Shown here in pieces: positions 18,805-27,784 of a stretch of DNA of 64,000 nucleotides. A program made the position numbers and the translations under genes. Positions within the stretch are counted from its first letter, which is position 1; the number at the start of each line of letters is the position of its first letter. The notes under the pieces were generated by a model. The model ran no database searches and was not told the DNA's origin. It saw only the letters and a program-made list of their open reading frames with translations. The stretch is from Bacteroides caecimuris (lineage in GTDB: Bacteria > Bacteroidota > Bacteroidia > Bacteroidales > Bacteroidaceae): NCBI RefSeq assembly GCF_001688725.2, contig NZ_CP015401.2, positions 3,100,001-3,164,000 of the forward strand. Direction: 5' to 3'.

Positions 18805-19641
18805 ATGAAAAAACTGATTATCCTCTTTTGTGGTACGCTGGCATTAGCTGCCTGCGGAAATGGCCTTGAGAAAAAAGCCAATGAAAAACTGATGGTTGCC
18901 AAGGCTGCCTACGAACGTGGCGACTATGAAGAAGCTAAGTTACAAATTGACAGTATCAAGATTCTGTATCCCAAAGCGTTCGAAACACGTAAGGCGGGAC
19001 AGGCACTAATGCTTGATGTTGAAACAAAGGCACAGCAAAAAACGCTTGCTTATTTGGATAGCGCCTTTCAGGCAAAAACGAAAGAATTCAACGCCATCAA
19101 AGACAAATTCACACTAGAAAAAGATGCCGAATATCAACAAGTAGGCAACTACCTCTGGCCTACACAGACCATTGAGAAAAACATGCACCGTTCGTATCTC
19201 CGTTTCCAAGTGAACGAGCAAGGCATCATGAGTATGACTTCTATCTATTGCGGTGCCGGTAATATCCACCACAACAAAGTGAAAGTGATTGCTCCTGACG
19301 GCAGTTTTGCCGAAACTCCAAGCTCCAAAGACAGCTACGAAACAACGGATATGAACGAGAAAATAGAAAAAGCTGATTACAAACTGGGAGAAGACGGTAA
19401 TGTAATCGAATTCCTCCATCTCAATAAAGACAAAAATATCCGTGTGGAATATATGGGCGACCGTACCTATAAAACAACAATGAGTCCCACCGACCGACTA
19501 GCCGCAGCCAATGTTTATGAATTAGCGCAAATCCTCTCTGCAATGGAACAGATAAAAAAAGAACAAGAGGAAGCTAACCTGAAAATCGGATTTATCAATA
19601 AGAAAAAAGAACGGAAGGCACAGGAGGAAATTACCGATTAA
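18805..19641 (+). CDS. Conserved lipoprotein of unknown function
   Basis: 278 aa from ATG at 18805; a GTG codon directly before it is a less likely start. The signal peptide ends in lipobox LAACGN. Residues about 20-100 are helical and TPR-like (AKAAYERGDYEEAKLQIDSI). The middle (about 110-230) is a beta-rich domain of unknown fold, and the tail is a charged helix rich in K and E (MEQIKKEQEEANLK). The TPR-like start suggests protein-protein contacts in the periplasm. No enzyme motif seen. Confidence 0.75.
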   Translation: MKKLIILFCGTLALAACGNGLEKKANEKLMVAKAAYERGDYEEAKLQIDSIKILYPKAFETRKAGQALMLDVETKAQQKTLAYLDSAFQAKTKEFNAIKDKFTLEKDAEYQQVGNYLWPTQTIEKNMHRSYLRFQVNEQGIMSMTSIYCGAGNIHHNKVKVIAPDGSFAETPSSKDSYETTDMNEKIEKADYKLGEDGNVIEFLHLNKDKNIRVEYMGDRTYKTTMSPTDRLAAANVYELAQILSAMEQIKKEQEEANLKIGFINKKKERKAQEEITD

Positions 19642-19688
19642 TAAAAAAAGATTCACCACAGAGGTGAGAAAATGTTTCCTCCACATCC

Positions 19689-19826
19689 TCACCTCACTCT
19701 TCTATTCAACTGATTATTAGCCTTTTCCTGTTTTGATTTTCCTATTCGTTTTCCAGTTGCCTTCTTTTTACCGGCTGCGGGCTTTGCCTTTCCGGCAAAG
19801 GGATTGTTACTTTTTTTGATTGGCAT
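19689..19826 (-). CDS. Small basic protein, 45 aa
   Basis: ATG at 19826, TGA ending at 19689. The product is strongly basic (Lys/Arg about one third) and Gly/Ala-rich (NNPFAGKAKPAAGKKK), resembling a nucleic-acid-binding tail. Codon use is like that of real genes and the N-terminus is not a simple repeat. It sits between the end of the lipoprotein gene and the 19873-20865 gene. No obvious ribosome-binding site is seen, but these are weak in Bacteroides. A chance ORF is possible. Confidence 0.45.
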   Translation of the reverse strand: MPIKKSNNPFAGKAKPAAGKKKATGKRIGKSKQEKANNQLNRRVR

Positions 19827-19872
19827 AGACAACACTTATATAAACAGTACTTATATCTGATTCTTATTCCTC

Positions 19873-20865
19873 TTATTCTCCTTCGTAATATTCGCCCAAA
19901 AACCAGCGAGCTACAAAATCCCAGTTTTCCTGCAACAGTTCCTTTCCATTCTCAAACGGGAACTGTGCTTCCGATAACAGCTCATGTTCCATTCCATATT
20001 TCAACAAATCAAACGGGCACAAACCTTCTTCACAAAACAGTTCGTATGCTTCCTCTTCTGCTAGTTCAGCATTGTAGAGCGGGTTGTGTTTGTCCGCAAA
20101 ATATGGGGCTACGTCAGGCCCTATCAACAGACCTTTCGGATTGGCGAAAACCACGAAGTTATCAAACTCTTTTAAATCAGGCAATAGAGAATCTTCTTCA
20201 TCCTCCCACTTCAATGATTGCACAAAGAAAAATTTCAGCGCATCGTAAGAGTCGAAGTATAAAAGCGGTTCACCTTTGCTTGCTTCAAGGAAACGTTCTA
20301 CGTTGGTAGGCATTTTTTCTCCCGGCAAAGCTACGGGCAGAGGCATTCGCTTCTTTTGCATCAATTCTGTTTCCAGCAGCCAGTCTGTCGCTAGATAATC
20401 ACTGATAGGAGCCAATTCGAACGCAGCATCCAAACGGTTATATAATGCATCTGCAAACTCCAGCAAATCTGCATCCATCGGGTTCTCCACTCCGTCAAAA
20501 TTATCACCGACCGGTGAATTGATTGCCCACAAAAGGAAAACAACATCTTCACGGTTGATTTCGTCCGGCATATAATCATCCGTCAACGTGTAGAAAGGCA
20601 GGTAACGTCCGTAGTTCTCCTGATGCCAGTGGATAAACTGGCGCCAGTTTCCTCCATCTGCTACGCAATCTTCCAAATACAGGGCACATGTCAAAGCCAC
20701 TCGCTTCTGGTCTTCTTCCATTTCTTTCCCAGCATATATATAAGATTCAGCCACCAAAGGCAATAGCTGATTAGCGAAATCCAGATACCAACCATCCGTA
20801 TCCACCACTTTTACACGACCGTGAGCGTCCAGCCATGCCTGCATATAAATTTTCTTCTGCTTCAT
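19873..20865 (-). CDS. Conserved Bacteroidetes protein of unknown function (possibly DUF3843)
   Basis: 330 aa, acidic, soluble, no signal peptide. Rich in Trp/Tyr and Asp/Glu (WYLDFANQLLPLV, WRQFIHWHQENYGRYLPFY). I tentatively associate it with DUF3843 from memory. Its start is 1 bp after the stop of ruvA, so the two are probably translated from one message. No catalytic motif recognised. Confidence 0.75.
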   Translation of the reverse strand: MKQKKIYMQAWLDAHGRVKVVDTDGWYLDFANQLLPLVAESYIYAGKEMEEDQKRVALTCALYLEDCVADGGNWRQFIHWHQENYGRYLPFYTLTDDYMPDEINREDVVFLLWAINSPVGDNFDGVENPMDADLLEFADALYNRLDAAFELAPISDYLATDWLLETELMQKKRMPLPVALPGEKMPTNVERFLEASKGEPLLYFDSYDALKFFFVQSLKWEDEEDSLLPDLKEFDNFVVFANPKGLLIGPDVAPYFADKHNPLYNAELAEEEAYELFCEEGLCPFDLLKYGMEHELLSEAQFPFENGKELLQENWDFVARWFLGEYYEGE

Positions 20866-20866
20866 A

Positions 20867-21469
20867 CTACAAACGTTTCAAAGCCAGTTTGATAACCTTT
20901 TCTACCGGAGCATCCGGTTCTTCCTTCAAGATAGCCAGCACCACCTTCTGCGAAGGCGCGACAGCAAAACCGAGCATTGTCAATGCAGACACTGCCTCTT
21001 CCTGCACTTCTGCATTGGCAGGTTGCAGCAACAGACCTACAGAAGCACCTCCGCCGGCAACTCCACCCATCGTTTTTATCTTATCTTTCAGATCGACAAT
21101 CACCCGTTGCGCAGTCTTCAGCCCGATACCTTTCACCGTTTTCAGCATATTCGCGTTTTCGGTGCTGATTACGTTCACCAGTTCGGCAGGTGAGAGCGCC
21201 GAGAGAATCATACGTGCAGTGTTCCCCCCGATTCCGGAAACGGAAATCAACAATAGGAAAATCTCCCGCTCCTGCTTCTCGGCAAATCCATAAAGCACAT
21301 ATGCGTCTTCCCGAATCGCCTCGTGAATATATAGCTTACAGTTTTTCTTTCCCTGAATAGCCGAATAGGTATTCAAGGATATATTGGCGGCATATCCCAC
21401 CCCGTTACAGTCAATCACTGCGGTTGCCGGACTTAGTTCGGCAAGTTCGCCTCTAATATATTCTATCAT
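20867..21469 (-). CDS. ruvA: Holliday junction branch migration subunit RuvA
   Basis: 200 aa, typical RuvA length. N-terminal OB fold ([29 protein letters not shown]), then two helix-hairpin-helix motifs ([17 protein letters not shown] and [16 protein letters not shown]), and a C-terminal RuvB-binding domain (residues about 150-200). It binds four-way junctions and loads RuvB. A TATCTTTG on the minus strand at 21478-21485 would give a nearly leaderless transcript. ruvB is not in this window. Confidence 0.95.
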   Translation of the reverse strand: MIEYIRGELAELSPATAVIDCNGVGYAANISLNTYSAIQGKKNCKLYIHEAIREDAYVLYGFAEKQEREIFLLLISVSGIGGNTARMILSALSPAELVNVISTENANMLKTVKGIGLKTAQRVIVDLKDKIKTMGGVAGGGASVGLLLQPANAEVQEEAVSALTMLGFAVAPSQKVVLAILKEEPDAPVEKVIKLALKRL

Positions 21470-21490
21470 AACAGGGACAAAGATAAAACA

Positions 21491-21522
21491 ATTTCACCAC
21501 AGAGGCTACAGAGGTCACAGAG
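21491..21522 (+). repeat. TTCACCACAGAGG dispersed repeat, single copy
   Basis: ATTTCACCACAGAGG followed by degenerate ACAGAGG words (CTACAGAGGTCACAGAG). It lies in the intergenic region between divergent ruvA and ddh. Same family as 17058-17162, 19651-19664 and 59868-59901. Confidence 0.55.
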
Positions 21523-21637
21523 TTTTTTCAATGCAGCACATCCCCTCCTGATTTGCTCTCATGCGGACTGGCATTGTCTGCTAGTGAAAAAAAATAAAAT
21601 ATTAAAGCGGACAAAGCAAAGTTAGTAGTAAATTGTT

Positions 21638-21645
21638 TACTTTTG
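21638..21645 (+). promoter_or_regulatory. -7 element of ddh
   Basis: TACTTTTG, 43 bp before the ATG at 21688. It supports 21688, not the upstream in-frame TTG, as the start of ddh. Confidence 0.45.
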
Positions 21646-21687
21646 CAAGCAAAAGAAAGAAAATTGTTCATTAAAACCAAGAAAAGA

Positions 21688-22587
21688 ATGAAAAAAGTAA
21701 GAGCTGCCATCGTTGGTTATGGTAACATTGGACATTATGTACTGGAAGCGCTTCAGGCGGCACCTGATTTCGAAATAGCCGGAGTCGTTCGTCGTGCAGG
21801 AGCAGAGAACAAACCGGAAGAGTTGGCAAACTATGCAGTAGTAAAGGACATAAAAGAGTTGGGGGATGTAGATGTAGCTATTCTTTGCACGCCCACTCGC
21901 AGCGTCGAGAAATATGCAAAAGAATATCTGGCAATGGGGATTAATACGGTAGACAGTTTCGATATCCACACCGGTATCGTGGACTTGCGCCGCACACTGG
22001 ATGCTACTGCCAAAGAACATAAAGCCGTATCGATCATTTCCGCCGGATGGGATCCGGGAAGCGACTCCATCGTGCGCACCATGCTCGAAGCAATTGCTCC
22101 GAAAGGAATCACTTACACCAACTTCGGTCCGGGTATGAGCATGGGACATACAGTGGCTGTAAAAGCCGTCGACGGAGTGAAAGCCGCTCTTTCCATGACT
22201 ATTCCTACCGGCACGGGAATCCACCGCCGCATGGTGTACATCGAGCTGAAAGACGGATATAAAATTGAAGAAGTAGCTGCTGCTATCAAAGCAGACCCTT
22301 ACTTCGTGAATGATGAAACGCACGTGAAACTCGTTCCGAGCGTAGACGCTCTATTGGATATGGGTCACGGTGTAAATCTCACTCGCAAAGGTGTATCCGG
22401 CAAAACACAGAATCAGTTGTTCGAATTTAATATGCGCATCAATAACCCCGCACTGACAGCACAAGTATTGGTATGTGTGGCACGTGCCTCGATGAAACAA
22501 CAACCGGGATGTTACACAATGGTAGAAATTCCTGTTATCGACCTTCTTCCCGGCGACCGTGAAGAATGGATCGGACATTTGGTATAA
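21688..22587 (+). CDS. ddh: Meso-diaminopimelate D-dehydrogenase
   Basis: 299 aa. The N-terminal Rossmann motif AIVGYGNIGHYVLEAL binds NADP(H); the rest matches the DapDH family (STRSVEKYA-like CTPTRSVEKYA, AGWDPGSDSIVR, GPGMSMGHTVAVKAVDG). It reversibly converts tetrahydrodipicolinate plus ammonia to meso-DAP, a one-step shortcut to lysine and the peptidoglycan cross-linking residue. The open frame extends upstream to 21643 without an ATG, so I chose the ATG at 21688. It ends in a strong terminator at 22610-22646. Confidence 0.93.
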   Translation: MKKVRAAIVGYGNIGHYVLEALQAAPDFEIAGVVRRAGAENKPEELANYAVVKDIKELGDVDVAILCTPTRSVEKYAKEYLAMGINTVDSFDIHTGIVDLRRTLDATAKEHKAVSIISAGWDPGSDSIVRTMLEAIAPKGITYTNFGPGMSMGHTVAVKAVDGVKAALSMTIPTGTGIHRRMVYIELKDGYKIEEVAAAIKADPYFVNDETHVKLVPSVDALLDMGHGVNLTRKGVSGKTQNQLFEFNMRINNPALTAQVLVCVARASMKQQPGCYTMVEIPVIDLLPGDREEWIGHLV

Positions 22588-22609
22588 TATATTTATACAT
22601 AAAATAATA

Positions 22610-22646
22610 AATAGAGAAAGGCAATACACCTTTCTCTATTTTTTTT
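22610..22646 (+). terminator. Terminator of ddh
   Basis: Perfect 12-bp stem AATAGAGAAAGG / CCTTTCTCTATT with a 7-nt loop followed by six more T. It directly abuts the -7 element of the next gene. Confidence 0.85.
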
Positions 22647-22653
22647 ATCTTTG
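22646..22653 (+). promoter_or_regulatory. -7 element of the DUF3857 gene pair
   Basis: TATCTTTG, 25 bp before the ATG at 22679. The terminator of ddh occupies the place of a -33 element. Confidence 0.5.
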
Positions 22654-22678
22654 TGAGCATATTACAAAAAACACAATT

Positions 22679-24718
22679 ATGAGAAAAGTATTCATTCTCT
22701 GCGCATTTCTATTGCAATACCTGTTGCCTGCCTACCCACAACAAGCCACAACAGTCACCATAGAACCCAATCTGAAATACGGAAAACCTTCTAAAGAAGA
22801 ACTATCTCTCAGTTCTTATCCCCCGGATACCACAGCCACAGCCATTTATCTATTCCATCAGGGACAAAGTGATTTCATCTACCACGATGGTTTCCAACTG
22901 GTCACCGAGCACTGGGTACGCATCAAAATTTTAAAACCACAAGGAGTGTCCTATGCCAATGTTTCCGTTCCTTACTACTCTCCTACCGATAAAGATGAAG
23001 GACAAGAAAGAGCCAGTGAAATAGAAGGCTGCTCCTACAACATGGAAAATGGAAAATGTATCAAAACACCCATGAAGCGAGAATCCATTTCTTTTGAGCG
23101 AATCAACAACCTGTATAAAATGCTAAAATTCTCTCTGCCTGCCGTCAAAGAGGGGACTATCATCGAATATCACTACAAACTCTACTCCGACTATTTTTCA
23201 CATATCGACAACTGGATGATGCAGGAGGAACTTCCTATGCTCTACAACCAATACAAAATCACAATCCCTCATGTGTTCATCTACAACATTGAACTCCGAG
23301 GAAAAGATTACATACAAATAAAGCAAAAAGGCTCCTCCATTCACGCCACGGAACGTGATGGGTCCAGTGCAGGTGGAGTCAGCAAAGACTTCACCGTTTC
23401 TGCACAAGAAACAATCTTTACTTCACGCAACCTTCCGGCTATCCGGCAGGACGAATCCTATTGCTGGTGCCCGGAAGACTATAAAATACAAGTCAGTTTC
23501 GACCTGCAAGGAACCCAATTCAGCCCCAATGAATACAAGCCATACAGCCAGAAATGGGAAGATGTAGATCATCAACTGCTAAAACCAGAAAATACACAGT
23601 TCGGCAAATATCTCTCGCTCACCAACCCTTTCCGTCCCGAAACCAAACAAGCCTACAACAGCGAAATGAATTTCGAGAAGAAAATCATCTGCGCTTTCCA
23701 GATACTCAAAAAGAAAATGGCCTGGAACGGACGGTATCAACTCTACAGTAAAGAACTTGAAAAGGTGATCAAAAAAGGAAGCGGCAGTAATGCCGATCTC
23801 AATTTTATCCTTATCAGCATCCTGAAAGACTTCGGACTGGAAGCCTATCCGGTGGTTATGAGCCGACGTTCATCAGGCATACTGCCCTACAACTTTCCTT
23901 CCCTTCAAAAACTAAATACATTCATCGTCGCCGTCTACGACATAACCAAACAGAAATATGTATTTTTAGACAGCTCCATGGCTATACCTGCCCTCAATAT
24001 ATTGCCACTCGACTTAGCTGTCAACAAAGCACGCATACTATCCCCCAAAGAGAAAGAAGAAAAGAAATGGGTAAACGTGATGGCTCTTTCCGACAATAAA
24101 AGTTTTATGAAGATTGACGCCCGAATAGAGGGAAACCAGGTGAAAGGACATCGAAGCACGGTTCTTTACGGGCAGGAAGCCATCAAATATCAGACAAATG
24201 AGAAGCATAAGCAAGACAGCCTCGTTTCGAATCCTGAAAGCAACGGCGATCAGAAAGAAAAACTCACTGTCACCAACCTGAAAGTGAAAAAACAAGAGAA
24301 TAACTATGCACTGATAGAAGAAGAATTCGACTTCGTCCTGCAAGCCGACCGGACGGACGATCACCTTTATATTAATCCGATGATCTTTCCGCAATTGAAA
24401 AACAATCCATTTATCCAGACGGAACGGGTACTTCCCATCGAATTCCCCTATCCGTACAAGTTCACGATGCTGTCTACGCTGACTCTCCCCGATGGCTACG
24501 AAGTGGAGGAGCTGCCTCAATCACAAACCATCCGGTCAGAAGAAAACGGATTACAATGTAAATATATGATCCAACAACAGGGAAATACAATCCTGCTCAA
24601 TTATGTATTCCACCTGAAAAGATACATATTCCTTTCCGAACAATACAAACAACTACAGGAACTCTGGACCAAAGTGATCGAAAAAAATAATTCACTAATC
24701 GTACTCAAGAAAATATAA
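22679..24718 (+). CDS. DUF3857 / transglutaminase-like exported protein, probably inactive
   Basis: 679 aa from ATG at 22679 (the frame is open from 22559 but the promoter lies at 22646). The signal peptide ends near AYPQQ. A DUF3857 domain spans about residues 50-300. The transglutaminase-like core follows (about 330-480), but the usual GxGDCKD motif reads KKGSGSNADLNF and the usual NHxxV reads LNTFIVAV. The nucleophile Cys and the His are therefore missing. A beta-rich C-terminal domain completes the fold. It lies 18 bp upstream of a family member with an intact site, so the two may act as a pair in the periplasm. Confidence 0.8.
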   Translation: MRKVFILCAFLLQYLLPAYPQQATTVTIEPNLKYGKPSKEELSLSSYPPDTTATAIYLFHQGQSDFIYHDGFQLVTEHWVRIKILKPQGVSYANVSVPYYSPTDKDEGQERASEIEGCSYNMENGKCIKTPMKRESISFERINNLYKMLKFSLPAVKEGTIIEYHYKLYSDYFSHIDNWMMQEELPMLYNQYKITIPHVFIYNIELRGKDYIQIKQKGSSIHATERDGSSAGGVSKDFTVSAQETIFTSRNLPAIRQDESYCWCPEDYKIQVSFDLQGTQFSPNEYKPYSQKWEDVDHQLLKPENTQFGKYLSLTNPFRPETKQAYNSEMNFEKKIICAFQILKKKMAWNGRYQLYSKELEKVIKKGSGSNADLNFILISILKDFGLEAYPVVMSRRSSGILPYNFPSLQKLNTFIVAVYDITKQKYVFLDSSMAIPALNILPLDLAVNKARILSPKEKEEKKWVNVMALSDNKSFMKIDARIEGNQVKGHRSTVLYGQEAIKYQTNEKHKQDSLVSNPESNGDQKEKLTVTNLKVKKQENNYALIEEEFDFVLQADRTDDHLYINPMIFPQLKNNPFIQTERVLPIEFPYPYKFTMLSTLTLPDGYEVEELPQSQTIRSEENGLQCKYMIQQQGNTILLNYVFHLKRYIFLSEQYKQLQELWTKVIEKNNSLIVLKKI

Positions 24719-24736
24719 ATTCTACCTGTTAATAGA

Positions 24737-26656
24737 ATGATTCGTTCCAATCGCTCCATCCTAAAGCAAATGACACATCGGACATTCAGTCTGTCCTGTG
24801 TCTTTATTTGCCTAAGTCTGCACACACTGTCTGTGTGTGCACAAGATATCCTCCAAGATGCCAATTCCGTTATCGTGGAAGCACGCACAGAGGTTCTCTG
24901 CAAATCCATGACTCAATCCATAGAAAAAGAGAGCCTGATAATCACCGTCCTCAACCGTAAGGGACTGGATGCAGCGCATTTCTTCTGTGGATGTGACATG
25001 TTCCGTTCTTTGCAGAAATTCTCCGGGGAGATCATCAATGCTAGCGGACAAAGTGTACGCAAGATAAAGAAAGGCGAACTTCAGAAAAGTGAATATAGTT
25101 CTTCGCTTAGCACGGACGATTATTTCTATTACTACGAATGTAATTATCCGACATTCCCTTTCACTGTGAAATACGAATGGGAAGTGAAGTGCAATAACGG
25201 ATTGATCGGCTATCCCACCTTTATACCACAAGCATACTTCGACCAAGGGGTAGAGATAGCAACTTACCGCATCGAGCTGCCTGCAGGACAAAGATGCAGA
25301 TACCGTGAACTGAATACGCAAGGAAAAAAAATCCAAGTAAAAGAATCTACCGGAGCCGACGGGCAGCAAGTGATTGAAGCCACCGCCTCCAAACTCTCTC
25401 CTATCGTCAAAGAACCTTTCGGACCGGATTTCGCAGAACTGCTTCCACGTGTCTATTTTGCGCCTTCCGCCTTCAAGTTCGATAAGTCGGAAAGCGATAT
25501 GAGCAGTTGGCAAAAGTACGGAGAGTGGCAATACCGGTTGCTCGACGGACGCGACCAGCTCACCGAACCTTTCCGCGCCAAGCTGCACGAACTGACAGCC
25601 AACTGTGCCACCGAACGGGATAAGGTGAAGACCATTTATGATTATCTGGCCAAAACCACCCGCTACGTCAGCATCCAACTGGGTATCGGAGGCTTACAGC
25701 CTATTGCTGCTACCGATGTCTGCCGCACGGGATTCGGCGACTGTAAAGGATTATCCAATTACACCCGTGCCATGCTGAAAGAATTGGGGATTGTTTCCAC
25801 TTACACAGTTATCAGTACCACCAACGAACGTTTATTACCGGATTTCTCCAGTGCCAACCAAATGAATCACGTCATTCTGCAAGTTCCGCTTCCCCAAGAC
25901 ACTCTTTGGCTGGAATGCACCAATCCGTCACTTCCATTCGGATATGTTCATCAGGATATTGCCGGACACGATGCTTTACTGATTGAACCGGACGGTGGCA
26001 AAATGTACCGCCTGCCCACTTATCCTGACTCGCTGAACACGCAGCACATCGCTGCCGACATCACTCTCTCTCCCACAGCAGAAGCACGGATAGAAGTGAA
26101 CGAAGTCTCCCGGATCTTTCAATACGAAAATGAAGCAGGTATCGTCTATCTGGAACCTAACCAACAGAAAGACCGCATCCGCTCGGGCATCCACTTGCCT
26201 CAAGCCGATATCCGAAATCTGCAAATCAGCGAATGTAAGGAGGCAAATCCATCCATCACTTTCCGATACACTGCCACCAGCAATCAATACGGTCATAAGA
26301 CGGGAAACCGTCTGTTTATCCCCGCCAATGTGTTCCGAAAAGAATTCAGTGTTCCTCCTCTGACAAAGCGCATGTATCCTATTCATATCGACTATGGCTA
26401 CACAGATACAGATAGTATTCGTATCCAATTGCCAGAAGGCTATGTGATTGAGGGACTTCCAAAACCACTTGACGTGAAAAGCAAGTTTGGCAGTTTCCAT
26501 TCCGACATTCAGGTGAAAGATAAGAAAATATACATCGTTCACCGATTGTTCATGTCTAAAGGGGTTTACAGCCCAACTGAATATGCGGCATTTCTTGATT
26601 TCCGCAAGCAAGTAGCCGGGCAATACAGTGGAAAAATCATTCTAAAAAGAGAATAA
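24737..26656 (+). CDS. DUF3857 and transglutaminase-domain exported protein
   Basis: 639 aa; a second Met 11 codons in (MTHRTFSLS) may be the true start, giving a cleaner signal peptide ending SVCAQ. A DUF3857 domain (about 40-270) precedes a transglutaminase-like core with an intact site: Cys336 in GFGDCKGLSNY, His378 in MNHVIL, and the acidic strand LWLECTNP. Family members are papain-fold hydrolases or transferases acting on peptides or cell-wall material; the substrate is unknown. It is the second gene of an operon with the degenerate paralog at 22679-24718. Confidence 0.85.
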   Translation: MIRSNRSILKQMTHRTFSLSCVFICLSLHTLSVCAQDILQDANSVIVEARTEVLCKSMTQSIEKESLIITVLNRKGLDAAHFFCGCDMFRSLQKFSGEIINASGQSVRKIKKGELQKSEYSSSLSTDDYFYYYECNYPTFPFTVKYEWEVKCNNGLIGYPTFIPQAYFDQGVEIATYRIELPAGQRCRYRELNTQGKKIQVKESTGADGQQVIEATASKLSPIVKEPFGPDFAELLPRVYFAPSAFKFDKSESDMSSWQKYGEWQYRLLDGRDQLTEPFRAKLHELTANCATERDKVKTIYDYLAKTTRYVSIQLGIGGLQPIAATDVCRTGFGDCKGLSNYTRAMLKELGIVSTYTVISTTNERLLPDFSSANQMNHVILQVPLPQDTLWLECTNPSLPFGYVHQDIAGHDALLIEPDGGKMYRLPTYPDSLNTQHIAADITLSPTAEARIEVNEVSRIFQYENEAGIVYLEPNQQKDRIRSGIHLPQADIRNLQISECKEANPSITFRYTATSNQYGHKTGNRLFIPANVFRKEFSVPPLTKRMYPIHIDYGYTDTDSIRIQLPEGYVIEGLPKPLDVKSKFGSFHSDIQVKDKKIYIVHRLFMSKGVYSPTEYAAFLDFRKQVAGQYSGKIILKRE

Positions 26657-26683
26657 GGAGGAAACGCTTTATGGAGAATAAAA

Positions 26684-26691
26684 TATCTTTG
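26684..26691 (+). promoter_or_regulatory. -7 element of the hemolysin III gene
   Basis: TATCTTTG, 44 bp before the TTG start at 26736 and only 27 bp after the previous stop codon. Confidence 0.5.
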
Positions 26692-26735
26692 CGGCCCAAC
26701 ATTTTTGGCGACTTCACCATTCAAGAAAAGGAACA

Positions 26736-27386
26736 TTGAAGAACAAACGATATAATAATATAGAAGAATGGGCAAATACCCTTAGCCATGGAATAGGTAT
26801 TCTGCTTGGAATCGGAGTCGGATATTTGCTATTGAAAAAGGCATCCGAAAATATAGAGCCGCAGTGGGCAGTTGCTTGTGTATCTGTCTATCTGGCGGGG
26901 ATGCTTTCTTCTTATATCAGTTCTACGTGGTATCACGGCAGCCATCCGGGAAAGCTGAAAGAGCTACTCCGTAAATTCGATCATGGAGCTATCTATTTGC
27001 ACATTGCCGGAACCTACACCCCTTTCACCCTGCTTGTTCTGCGACATGCCGGCGGATGGGGATAGTGTATTTTTGCTTTTGTCTGGCTGTCGGCTGTCGC
27101 CGGTTGCATTCTTAGCTTCAAAAAGCTGAAAGAACATAGCAATCTCGAAACGGCTTGTTACGTAGGTATGGGGGCGTGCATATTGATAGCCATGCAACCT
27201 TTGTTAGATCATCTGGAAGAACTGGGAGCCACTACCGCTTTTTGGTGGCTGATTGGCGGAGGAGTTTCGTATATCGTAGGAGCTGTTTTTTATTCATTGC
27301 GCAAACCATATATGCATACCACTTTCCACTTGTTTTGTCTGGGAGGCAGCATCGGGCATATTATTGCCATCTGGCTGATTCTATAA
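26736..27386 (+). pseudogene. Hemolysin III / TrhA-family membrane protein interrupted by an in-frame TAG
   Basis: Read through, the frame encodes 216 residues, the usual length of this PAQR-like seven-helix family. Hallmarks are HGIGILLGIGVGY, SSTWYHGSHPG, FDHGAIYLHIAGTYTPF and, past the stop, HTTFHLFCLGGSIGHIIAIW. Codon 110 (27063-27065) is TAG; the same frame continues uninterrupted to 27386. Relatives usually have Trp here (GGWGW), so a single TGG-to-TAG change is the simplest explanation. The start appears to be TTG at 26736, preceded by AAGGAAC. Everything else is intact, so the change is recent or a sequencing error. Confidence 0.85.
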
Positions 27387-27401
27387 GGAACGGCAGGTAA
27401 C

Positions 27402-27467
27402 AAAAAAAGGCTATCTATCCCAGACAGCCAATCTTTGTTAACCTTAAATCTAATACTATGAAAAACA
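27402..27467 (-). ncRNA. Candidate small RNA, about 65 nt
   Basis: On the minus strand a perfect Bacteroides promoter (27473-27503) is followed about 40 nt later by an intrinsic terminator: stem GGCTGTC / GATAGCC (27409-27429, one G-U pair), then seven T (27402-27408). The RNA would begin near 27466 with GTGTTTTTCATAG and contain the segment TTAGATTTAAGGTTAAC before the hairpin. No ORF of useful size lies on that strand. I believe similar segments recur in Bacteroides intergenic regions, but that is from memory. Confidence 0.6.
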
Positions 27468-27472
27468 CAGTA

Positions 27473-27503
27473 CAAAGATACGGACTTTCCGATTATCTCC
27501 AAA
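27473..27503 (-). promoter_or_regulatory. Complete -33/-7 promoter of the candidate small RNA
   Basis: Minus strand TTTG (27503-27500), exactly 19 nt, then TATCTTTG (27480-27473). With the promoter at 11878-11907 it is one of the two best matches to the Bacteroides consensus in the window. Confidence 0.7.
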
Positions 27504-27784
27504 TTTTCGGGGCAAAGCAACCCAACTTATAACACGGTTTAATAAAAAGCAGAGGTTCATTAACGTTTAACACAATAAAATTAAAAAATTAACGAATCAT
27601 TTTTATTAACTTTTTAAATGATTGAATGGCCGTTAAGGAAACTTTTCTCATCTGAAGAGATTGGGTCGTCTACCGGAGTTTCAGAAAACATACACACAAG
27701 GTTCAAGTGGAGTATTCAGGGATCCATCTAAAAAATCAGCCTTCTTATTACTGATAAACTACCGTCTTATCGTATGCTTTATTT
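27504..27784. other. AT-rich intergenic stretch without a recognisable gene
   Basis: Between the small-RNA promoter and the left end of the ISAs1 element. ATTAAC(G) words recur at 27557, 27590 and 27605, but I see no ORF, terminator or promoter with good support. Before the IS insertion this DNA was continuous with 32114 onward. Confidence 0.5.
27777..27784. repeat. Target-site duplication, left copy (ISAs1 element)
   Basis: CTTTATTT directly before the left terminal inverted repeat. The same 8 bp follow the right inverted repeat at 32106-32113. Confidence 0.85.

Noticed and set aside
21643..21687. N-terminal extension of ddh from an upstream TTG
   Set aside because: The Rossmann motif begins right after the ATG at 21688 and the likely -7 element overlaps the extension.
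24812..25678. 288-codon frame antisense to the second DUF3857 gene
   Set aside because: Lies entirely within a well-supported gene on the other strand; its length follows from codon bias of that gene.
27409..27429. Terminator for the hemolysin III gene on the plus strand
   Set aside because: The T-run follows the hairpin only on the minus strand; on the plus strand the hairpin is followed by AATCTTTG.
27458..27532. 24-codon plus-strand ORF starting MKNTVQRYG
   Set aside because: It is antisense to the promoter and 5' part of the candidate small RNA, whose -33/-7 spacing is perfect. The ORF has no promoter of its own and is more simply explained as a by-product.
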